DNA of 5,039 nt from Desulfuromonas sp964536375. Its GTDB lineage: Bacteria > Desulfobacterota > Desulfuromonadia > Desulfuromonadales > Desulfuromonadaceae. The first letter of the stretch is position 1, and each line of letters opens with the position of its first letter. Location: the NCBI GenBank assembly GCA_964536375.1, contig CAZHXF010000087.1:1-5039 (forward strand), read 5' to 3'. Of the stretch, positions 1 through 5,039 are shown one piece after another. The notes beneath the pieces are model-generated. The model made no database searches. It saw only the letters and a program-made list of their open reading frames with translations, and was not told the origin of the DNA. The position numbers were made by a program, and so were the translations under genes.

Positions 1-151
1 CACTGTTGCGCCCGCGTGCTTTATGCTGCCATGAATACAGTGTGCCTGTTGGTATGCCGGTTTCTTTTGATAGTAGCGGCACGCTGGCATTTTGCGGTGG
101 CAGCATTTTGACAATAATGTTCTCTTTGAACTCTTTTGGATAATGGGTCAT
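1..151 (-). CDS. Transposase OrfA-type protein, N-terminal fragment (cut by window edge)
   Basis: This open frame starts at ATG 151 and is still open at base 1, giving the first 50 residues of a protein that begins MTHYPKEFKENIIVKMLPPQ. The basic start, the LPP motif, and a helix-turn-helix stretch around residues 24-42 (SVPLLSKETGIPTGTLYSW) are the usual N-terminus of small HTH transposase subunits (OrfA) of IS3-like elements. These bind the element's ends and are normally followed by an OrfB DDE integrase, often through frameshifting. A strong ribosome site, GAGAGGA, lies just upstream of the ATG, so this start is well supported. The C-terminus and any OrfB are outside the window. Assignment to the IS3 family is by pattern recognition; the HTH transposase call itself is firmer. 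Confidence 0.75.
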   Translation of the reverse strand, partial: MTHYPKEFKENIIVKMLPPQNASVPLLSKETGIPTGTLYSWQHKARGRNS

Positions 152-223
152 ATGTCCTCTCTTTTTGCCCCTTGAGTTTTAACTTAAAGTATCACAAGTG
201 GAGACGACTTCTATCCTGACACA
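1..223 (-). mobile_element. Insertion sequence end (IS3-like), partial, inserted in hsdR
   Basis: The hsdR reading frame loses its family similarity just after codon 43-44. About 72 bases further on, a transposase gene begins in the same orientation. The likely outer tip, read on the minus strand, is TGTGTCAGGATAG starting near 223. A TG start is typical of IS3-family ends, but the other terminal repeat and the target-site duplication lie outside the window, so the boundary is uncertain by several bases (223-230). The segment 152-223 is the non-coding leader of the element and contains the transposase ribosome site. The element continues beyond the left edge. Confidence 0.7.
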
Positions 224-359
224 GGGGGGCATTTAACACTTCCAGTTGTGTTTTTAGATTTATACGTAGATCTGCCACATTGGTAATGTGGACAGCCTGA
301 AACTTTTGGCCCACCAGTTGAGCAACGAGCTTGTCTTCTAGTTCTTGTTGGTGTGCCAT
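192..359 (-). pseudogene. hsdR: Type I restriction enzyme R subunit (HsdR), N-terminal remnant truncated by an IS
   Basis: The frame starts at ATG 359 (MAHQQELEDKLVAQLVGQ...) and stops at 192-194, giving 55 residues. Residues 7-43 fit the start of HsdR nuclease subunits: an LE..L..QL..QGF-like helix, then V.I....DLR.NLK.QLE.LN. HsdR proteins are normally about 1,000 residues, with a PD-(D/E)XK nuclease domain, DEAD-type translocase domains and a C-terminal assembly helix; all of that is missing here. Family similarity ends at about N43, and the last ~11 residues (PLCQDRSRLHL) are read from insertion-sequence DNA. The position after hsdM and hsdS on the same strand supports the call. AAGGA lies 11 bases before the ATG, with AGAGAA closer in. 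The rest of hsdR may resume on the far side of the element. The product would have no nuclease activity. Confidence 0.8.
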
Positions 360-391
360 GGTTCTCTTTATCCTTATTTTTTATACCTGTG

Positions 392-442
392 GAAATGTCT
401 ACGAAATATCTAAAAAATGTCTAAATTTAGCGTTTAGACATT
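392..442. repeat. Three tandem 11-bp repeats plus one inverted copy
   Basis: Plus-strand units are GAAATGTCTAC (392-402), GAAATATCTAA (403-413) and AAAATGTCTAA (414-424). The inverted copy TTTAGACATT (433-442) pairs perfectly with AATGTCTAAA (416-425). An 11-bp spacing puts the copies on the same face of the helix, as in an array of protein-binding sites. The array lies between the stop of the AlbA_2/ATPase gene and the start of hsdR; the inverted copy overlaps the last codons of the former. A TATAAA hexamer on the minus strand (380-385) follows directly, so the array could be an operator for hsdR. No good -35 hexamer is visible. The operator role is inference. Confidence 0.55.
412..442 (-). 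terminator. Possible intrinsic terminator or attenuator before hsdR
   Basis: Read on the minus strand, a perfect 10-bp stem (442-433 with 425-416) encloses a 7-base loop and runs into six T residues (417-412). The stop codon of the upstream gene lies at the edge of the loop, where a terminator would be expected. Only 3 of 10 stem pairs are G-C, so it would be weak, and the same bases form the repeat array at 392-442. It could lower hsdR expression relative to hsdM and hsdS, or simply be a by-product of paired binding sites. Confidence 0.35.
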
Positions 443-2070
443 CGCCATAACTTGCCATCTGGCTCAATACGGCCCTCTTTTTTCAAGGATTGAAGCAGGT
501 TTTTTACCTTGGAGTCTTTCTGCTTTTGGTCTAAAACGTCTGACAGTTTGTCTAAAAGTAGCCCGTTAATATCTGCGCGTTTGGCAGATTCAAACTTGGT
601 CAGGTAATCACAAATCATCTGCTTATAGTGTTTATCGTCAAAGGCGCGGTTCTTAATGTATTGCGCGCGGTCTCCGGTATTCTTGGCCACTCGGGCCGAG
701 ATATGGAAGTTTGGTTTGCGACCCTCAATTAAGCCTAATTGTTTCAGATGTCTGGCTTGCTCATCACTTAGCGGTAGGTGTTTTTGTATTCTGTCTAGCA
801 AGATAATGTCTTGTAGCGATAAATCGGGAGTTTCAGCTAGACGGCGGGCATAGTTAATGTCCAATACGCGACCAGTAATGGTGACCTGTACTCGATTGTC
901 GCAGATATTGTATTCTGGTAGTGGAAAAAAGCGTGTTTTCTGGATGATAAACATCTTACGGATACCGCTGCCAATGGTATCGATCATATTCAGTCCAACC
1001 ATCGCATCGGCTAAAAAACGATTGCGGTAACGCGACTCTGGTGCATCGGCGTGAATAACGTTTTCAACCGACCCAGGGATAAAACTTCCTACGTTACTAA
1101 AGCACAAACGGCCATCTTCGAACTCCACCACTGTGACTTTGCCACCAAGGGTGTAATCCTGATGTGCAATAGCGTTGTTCAAGGCCTCACGGATGATGTA
1201 AGTATCAAACTGATCCACTTCTTCAGGAAACAGGCTGCCCTCAGTCATGTAGCGGTACTTGAGATTCCTGATCTTATTAAACACAGTATCGGCACTAAGC
1301 AACAGTGGACACACAAAGTGTTCATAGTCCTTTTCTAGCCCATCACGGTCTTTTAGAATCCAACTGATTGTTGATGATGCTGGGCTGAGATAATGTGCTG
1401 ACTCCGCTTTACCCAGCAATAAAATTGCAGTGCGGGTTATTTGACCGTTAATAGTAAGTTTTGCCTTGTTTAAAAAGGTGACGGTATCCCAGTCAGCAAT
1501 CTCGTCTTTAAGCTTGGGGTTTTTGGTCGTGAATTCGGCTTTAGCACGGACAATGGCCACATCCGATAGGTCTGTCAGTGTGGCCTCAGGGCAAATCACT
1601 GAGCTCCAGTCTTGCCAACGGCTTTGCGCACGAATGCGCTCGATCTCTTCCAGGTTCAGCGGCCCAAGTTCTTCACCATCTCGGCCATAGTAGTGGCCTT
1701 TAAACGTCACTGGTATGCCTTGCGGAGCAGCCGGAATTTGCAGCAATAATACTCGGCCTTGTAAATGTTGTACGACATAGATTTCAATAAAGGTGAGGCG
1801 GTTAGTGGTGTGATTTGCTATTTCACCTTTCAGTGAATGCAAGTCTTTTTCGTTGGGTCGAAACTGGCTCCCCACTACGGTCTGGTTATCTTTTATACCA
1901 AACACTAACCATGCACAGCGCAGCCCTTTGAGGTTGGCCTCATTACTCAAGGCAGAGAAGTACTTCCCCAACTTTCTGAAATCGAAAGTGGTTTTGGCCT
2001 CTTTAAACTCCACCACCTCATTTTCTCCAAAGTGGTCAAGTAATTGCTGTAATTGCTGCTCACTATTCAT
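427..2070 (-). CDS. Schlafen AlbA_2 domain / ATP-binding / winged-helix protein, RM-linked accessory gene
   Basis: This is a 547-residue soluble protein with no signal peptide or membrane segment. Residues ~13-145 look like the AlbA_2 (Schlafen) domain: VVEFKEA at 19-25, FGIKD at 57-61, and YYGRDGEE at ~127-134. Residues ~285-400 resemble the divergent histidine-kinase-like ATPase fold that often follows AlbA_2: an N-box-like REALNNAIAHQDY at 294-306, FSNVG at 324-328, and TIGSGIRKM at 365-373. The charged C-terminus (~480-544) resembles a winged helix. Such proteins are usually annotated as ATP-binding proteins or transcriptional regulators, and are often found inside type I RM operons, but their job there is not established. 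Regulation of the locus, RNA binding/cleavage or a defence role are all possible. The start at 2070 is chosen because GGGAG sits 5 bases before it. An ATG at 2082 (551 residues) overlaps the original hsdS stop as TAATG but lacks a good ribosome site. The gene appears intact. Confidence 0.8.
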   Translation of the reverse strand: MNSEQQLQQLLDHFGENEVVEFKEAKTTFDFRKLGKYFSALSNEANLKGLRCAWLVFGIKDNQTVVGSQFRPNEKDLHSLKGEIANHTTNRLTFIEIYVVQHLQGRVLLLQIPAAPQGIPVTFKGHYYGRDGEELGPLNLEEIERIRAQSRWQDWSSVICPEATLTDLSDVAIVRAKAEFTTKNPKLKDEIADWDTVTFLNKAKLTINGQITRTAILLLGKAESAHYLSPASSTISWILKDRDGLEKDYEHFVCPLLLSADTVFNKIRNLKYRYMTEGSLFPEEVDQFDTYIIREALNNAIAHQDYTLGGKVTVVEFEDGRLCFSNVGSFIPGSVENVIHADAPESRYRNRFLADAMVGLNMIDTIGSGIRKMFIIQKTRFFPLPEYNICDNRVQVTITGRVLDINYARRLAETPDLSLQDIILLDRIQKHLPLSDEQARHLKQLGLIEGRKPNFHISARVAKNTGDRAQYIKNRAFDDKHYKQMICDYLTKFESAKRADINGLLLDKLSDVLDQKQKDSKVKNLLQSLKKEGRIEPDGKLWRMSKR

Positions 2071-2081
2071 TTTGACTCCCA

Positions 2082-2181
2082 TTACACAAACATCTGCTGT
2101 AGCAGACCTTTTTTAAACTGTTTGGTCTGTTCAATTTGCTCGGCAACTTGATCGATTTTTTTGTCGAGAGAGTCGAAAAAA
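2082..2181 (-). other. hsdS frameshift site and displaced C-terminal coding tail
   Basis: On the minus strand, codons for AAFF are followed by a run of six T (plus-strand A at 2176-2181). With five T the frame reads D-S-L-D-K-K-I-D, then a helix ending FKKGLLQQMFV and a TAA stop at 2082-2084. That is 30 residues with the standard HsdS ending (compare KKGVMQQLY in this protein's own central repeat). The matching central segment, coding SAFFSAID, has TTTTTC with five T, which supports a one-T gain here. The restored stop overlaps an ATG as TAATG. It could be a mutation, a sequencing error, or a slippage site. Confidence 0.8.
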
Positions 2182-3306
2182 TGCGGCAATTTTTTTTTGT
2201 TCTTCTACGCATGGCATATTCCACTTCAGTTTTAAAAATTCTTTTTTACTCAATACGCGGTTTCGTCCTGCACCGCCAGGAGAAATAAGATCAAGCATGT
2301 ATTTGAATCGTTTTTGTAAGATTACGTGGCGGAAATATTCATGTAGTGCTTGTTCTTTTTTGAAGGTATATGTCGGAAATCGATGAGAAACCAAGCCGCC
2401 ATCATCTTCGGTTTTGACAATCGCAATCGCACCTTCCCAGGCAAAGGTGATGTTAACGATCAGATCGTTATGCTTAACCACATACAGCTTTTCCATGACA
2501 ATTGAATCAGGGTTAAATTCGGGCTTTTGGAACGTTCCCTTCATGTGGCTTCTGATCCCAATAGCCAGATACTTTTCCTTTGGTTTTTTGACTTCACGTA
2601 ACTCCATTGTGAGTAGTTCAGATAAGGACTTTACCTGCCACTCTGGAAACTCATTGCCATTGTCATCATTAAAGCGGATTTGCTGGTTGTACAGTTGTTG
2701 CATCACCCCTTTTTTATACTGTTGCAACAGGGTTTGTTTTTCCTTGAGCTGGCTGATTTTTATGTCTATCGCAGAGAAAAAGGCTGAAATTCTTTTTTGT
2801 TCTTCAATGCAGGGAAATGCAATAGGAAAATCAGCTACATCACGACCTGTGATATTGGGGTCTTTCCGGCTGCTTGCGGCAAAGCGTCTCCATAAATTGA
2901 CTTTCGCATTAAGCCAAATAAGAAGATACATTGGAAGGAGAAGATGATTTTTGGAAATTAAAGCAGATAGGGCTTGATTAGTTGTAGCTTCAACAGAAAG
3001 CATGCCTGTCCGGCCTATTTGATTGAAACCGCCATACATTGCAATTAGAATTGTGTCAACTGGTAGAATTTTAACGGAAGTTTCTTGAATGGCTTTGTCG
3101 GTGATTAATTCTTCAGTTGAGGTTATCAGGCTATTATTTAGGTCGGTTGTTTTAACCCAAGGAATAGACCCCTCATCGAAATATTTTGGATTAGATCTTG
3201 CTGGCGTGGCACCGGATTTGATAGAAGAAACTTCTCGAAGTTTTTTTATAGACCAGTTATCGATATACCCTGAAAAACGTAGGCTTGGTTGAGTTTTTAG
3301 CATCAT
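2131..3306 (-). CDS. hsdS: Type I RM specificity subunit HsdS, C-terminus altered by frameshift
   Basis: HsdS recognises the bipartite DNA target and holds two HsdM (and HsdR) subunits. The 391-residue reading has two target-recognition domains (about 15-165 and 220-365). Each is followed by a conserved helix region: IEEQKRISAFFSAID from 167, ending ...QQYKKGVMQQLY at ~205, and VEEQKKIAAFF from 367. The second helix should continue to the end of the protein, but after F377 the frame changes to an unrelated 14-residue tail ending in CRAN. The correct ending lies in the next frame; a single base difference would give a normal 407-residue protein. The start ATG at 3306 overlaps the hsdM stop (ATGA), with GGAG 8 bases upstream, indicating translational coupling. 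Loss of the distal helix, which packs against the central one, probably weakens subunit assembly. As the enzyme is multimeric, partial function cannot be excluded. Confidence 0.9.
   Translation of the reverse strand: MMLKTQPSLRFSGYIDNWSIKKLREVSSIKSGATPARSNPKYFDEGSIPWVKTTDLNNSLITSTEELITDKAIQETSVKILPVDTILIAMYGGFNQIGRTGMLSVEATTNQALSALISKNHLLLPMYLLIWLNAKVNLWRRFAASSRKDPNITGRDVADFPIAFPCIEEQKRISAFFSAIDIKISQLKEKQTLLQQYKKGVMQQLYNQQIRFNDDNGNEFPEWQVKSLSELLTMELREVKKPKEKYLAIGIRSHMKGTFQKPEFNPDSIVMEKLYVVKHNDLIVNITFAWEGAIAIVKTEDDGGLVSHRFPTYTFKKEQALHEYFRHVILQKRFKYMLDLISPGGAGRNRVLSKKEFLKLKWNMPCVEEQKKIAAFFRLSRQKNRSSCRAN
2188..2211. repeat. Direct repeat between the two hsdS conserved regions (partner 2788-2811)
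   Basis: The segment matches 2788-2811 at 21 of 24 positions, including 13 identical bases (TTTTTTGTTCTTC at 2193-2205 and 2793-2805). The two copies are exactly 600 bases apart. They encode the EEQ-K-(K/R)-I segments that open the central and distal conserved helices. Such internal repeats in hsdS are known sites for recombination that swaps or duplicates target-recognition domains. Here the similarity may simply reflect protein constraint. Confidence 0.5.
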
Positions 3307-4883
3307 TTGGTTTGCTCCGAAAACACAGGAATGCCCAATTGTTTGCAGTATTCATTGATGGAATGGTCGGTGTTTTGCATTTCCTTCTCAACTTTACTCA
3401 ATCTTTCCGTCACTACAGTTAAATCAACCACCTCATCTTCTTCAAAGGTATCTACATAGCGGGAGATATTAAGGTTGAAATCATTCTCTACGCCAATCTC
3501 ATTCAGGCTGGCAACATAAGAAAACTTGTCACTGTTCTCGCGTTTATCTACGGCGGCGAGAATCCGTTGTAAATCTTCTTCACGCAGATAGTTCTGATTG
3601 GTGGCTTTGCCAAAGTGGTTGCTGGCATCAATAAACAGCACATTATCGTTAGCTTGACGCTGCTTTTTTAGCACCAAGATACAGGTGGGGATTGTGGTGC
3701 CGTAAAATACATTGGCGGGCAGACCAATGACCGTATCGAGACAGTTTTTTTGTTCAATCAGATAGCGGCGAATATGCGCTTCCGCTGCACCACGAAACAA
3801 TACACCGTGGGGTAGAACCACGGCCATTGTGCCGTCTTCAGCTAGGTGATGAACCATGTGCTGAACAAAGGCAAAGTCGGCTTTGGAGGCTGGGGCCAGT
3901 TTGCCGTAATCGCCAAAGCGGTCATCCTGCATGAAGCTGGGCGAGTTGTTCCACTTGGCGGAAAAGGGTGGATTGGCAACCACCGCCTCAAAGCGTTTAT
4001 CTAGATGCTGAGGCTGTTCAAGGGTATCGTCTTGCTGAATATCGAAACTGCGATAATGCACCCCATGCAGAATCATATTCATCCGGGCTAGATTGTAAGT
4101 GCTGGGGTTTTTCTCCTGGCCGTAGAAACGACCGACAGCATTCTCTGCATTTAACTCTTTGGCAACGCGTAGCAGCAACGAACCAGAGCCGCAGGTGGGA
4201 TCATAGACATCACGCAATCGTTCTTTACCTTGGGTGACCAGCTTGGCAAGCAGCTTGGAGACCATGGGCGGCGTGTAGAACTCACCGGCTTTTTTACCCG
4301 CACCGCTGGCAAATTTACCAATCGGGTACTCGTAGGCATCACCGAGAACATCAATTTCAGTTTCGCTGTGTAAAAAGTCGATGGCATCAAGATGTTCCAA
4401 CACCTTGGCAATGATGTCGTTACGTGCGTTAGGTGTCTTACCCAGTTTGTTGGAGGAGAGGTCAATGTCGTCGAATAGGCCGTTAAAGTCATCTTCGCTG
4501 GCAGCACCCATGGTGCTCTGCTCAATATGGCTGAGTACATCGCTTAATTCATCAAGAATAAAGCCGCCGTTTTTACCTTTTTCCGCTAATACATGAAACA
4601 GCTCTGCCGGTTTTAAAAAGTAGCCCAAGTGGTCAATGGTCTCGGTTTTCATCGCAGCAAGGTAGGATTTCCCATCATCGGTACTGTCATCTAGGCTATC
4701 AAAGGCAATGCCGTCTTCTTTAAGCAGTGCGTCGGCGTATAAGTCCATCCGTTCGGAGAGGTATTTATAGAAAATGAAGCCTAAAATATAATCGCGACAC
4801 TCATCGGCACTCATGTTGCCACGCAAGGCATTGGCAATATTCCATAGTTGTTTTTCTAATTCTTTTTTGTGTTGCTGGACCAT
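3303..4883 (-). CDS. hsdM: Type I RM DNA adenine methyltransferase subunit HsdM
   Basis: HsdM transfers a methyl group from S-adenosylmethionine to N6 of adenine in the site chosen by HsdS; two HsdM plus one HsdS form the methyltransferase. The 526 residues match the usual length of the EcoR124I-like (type IC) branch. The N-terminal helical HsdM domain spans ~8-150 (LWNIANALRGNMSADECRDY, then FIFYKYLSE). GEFYTPPMVSKLL (200-212) is the motif X region, DPTCGSGSLL (228-237) is the AdoMet-binding motif I, and NPPF (304-307) is the catalytic motif IV. The C-terminal part (~480-515) is charged and helical. All key residues are present and no frame defects are seen. The start is supported by AAGGA 7 bases before ATG 4883. 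It is the first visible gene of the operon, and its stop overlaps hsdS by four bases. Confidence 0.96.
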   Translation of the reverse strand: MVQQHKKELEKQLWNIANALRGNMSADECRDYILGFIFYKYLSERMDLYADALLKEDGIAFDSLDDSTDDGKSYLAAMKTETIDHLGYFLKPAELFHVLAEKGKNGGFILDELSDVLSHIEQSTMGAASEDDFNGLFDDIDLSSNKLGKTPNARNDIIAKVLEHLDAIDFLHSETEIDVLGDAYEYPIGKFASGAGKKAGEFYTPPMVSKLLAKLVTQGKERLRDVYDPTCGSGSLLLRVAKELNAENAVGRFYGQEKNPSTYNLARMNMILHGVHYRSFDIQQDDTLEQPQHLDKRFEAVVANPPFSAKWNNSPSFMQDDRFGDYGKLAPASKADFAFVQHMVHHLAEDGTMAVVLPHGVLFRGAAEAHIRRYLIEQKNCLDTVIGLPANVFYGTTIPTCILVLKKQRQANDNVLFIDASNHFGKATNQNYLREEDLQRILAAVDKRENSDKFSYVASLNEIGVENDFNLNISRYVDTFEEDEVVDLTVVTERLSKVEKEMQNTDHSINEYCKQLGIPVFSEQTK

Positions 4884-5039
4884 TTTGGCTTCCTTGCATA
4901 GTGTTGAAGTTGTTACGTGGTTACTGGATGAGGAATAAAATATCCAGAGAGTAAGGTTACATATTGATTTTACTCATAACCTAGCATGCTACCACTACCG
5001 CTGTGACATTGGAATAGGTTTAGCAACTTGCTGCATTTG
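4884..5039 (-). promoter_or_regulatory. hsdM upstream region, probable promoter area
   Basis: This non-coding stretch precedes hsdM. Apart from the hsdM ribosome site I see only weak signals. A -10-like TAAAAT (4967-4972, minus strand) has GTGGTA (4990-4995) 17 bases upstream, matching only 3 of 6 consensus -35 bases. Two short palindromes lie nearby: TAGCATGCTA (4982-4991), between those hexamers, and AGCAA-c-TTGCT (5022-5032). They could be operator sites but are short enough to be chance. The operon promoter is expected here because no co-directional gene is visible upstream, but it could lie beyond the window. Confidence 0.25.

Noticed and set aside
392..442. Short tandem repeats as a CRISPR remnant
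   Set aside because: The units are 11 bp and contiguous with no spacers, so they fit a binding-site array rather than a CRISPR array.
2070..2082. Upstream ATG at 2082 as start of the accessory gene
   Set aside because: It would place the GGGAG ribosome site inside the coding region and has no good site of its own. Coupling through TAATG remains possible, so this is a preference rather than a proof.
2093..2114. Plus-strand TCTGCT-gt-AGCAGA hairpin followed by six T, resembling a terminator
   Set aside because: The loop is only two bases, no plus-strand gene precedes it, and the bases are explained as codons of the displaced hsdS ending (KKGLLQQM).
2190..2198. The A9 tract as the actual site of the frame lesion
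   Set aside because: Removing an A gives EEQKKLPHFF, while removing a T from the next run gives EEQKKIAAFF, which matches the protein's own central repeat (EEQKRISAFF) much better.
2414..2947. 177-codon plus-strand open frame antisense to hsdS
   Set aside because: It is rich in Ser, Cys and Leu, as is typical of antisense reading, with no domain; hsdS on the other strand explains the region.
4151..4540. 129-codon open frame on the minus strand inside hsdM
   Set aside because: It overlaps the well-supported hsdM in another frame, has no recognisable domain, and its composition is that of a shadow frame.

Overview
The window carries a type I restriction-modification (hsd) locus lying entirely on the minus strand, read from right to left in the order hsdM, hsdS, a Schlafen AlbA_2/ATPase-fold accessory gene, then hsdR. 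An insertion sequence cuts into hsdR at the left edge. The base composition, the protein sequences and the type of transposase suggest a gammaproteobacterium, possibly aquatic. This is an impression from reading, not from a search.

Region by region (plus-strand coordinates): 4884-5039 is a non-coding leader upstream of hsdM, with two small palindromes and only a weak promoter candidate. 3303-4883 is an intact hsdM, with DPTCGSG and NPPF motifs. 2131-3306 is hsdS, joined to hsdM by a 4-base ATGA overlap. It has two target-recognition domains, but its reading frame breaks after residue 377. The lost 30-residue tail is still present in the next frame (to 2082), and removing one base from a six-T run restores a perfect family ending. 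427-2070 is an intact AlbA_2/ATP-binding/winged-helix protein. 360-426 is a short gap holding three tandem 11-bp repeats plus an inverted copy, which together form a hairpin followed by a T run. 192-359 is the first ~43 codons of hsdR, running into the tip of an insertion sequence near 223. 1-151 is the start of that element's transposase gene.

In an intact locus, HsdM2S would methylate a bipartite DNA site and HsdR would add ATP-driven translocation and cleavage. Here hsdR is interrupted and hsdS is frameshifted, while hsdM and the accessory gene look undamaged. The locus therefore looks restriction-negative, and its methylation activity is doubtful unless the hsdS frameshift is corrected by slippage or is a sequencing error. 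The most interesting points are the homopolymer frameshift in hsdS, the accessory AlbA_2 protein inside the operon, and the repeat/hairpin cluster just before hsdR. I see no clearly new system beyond this.
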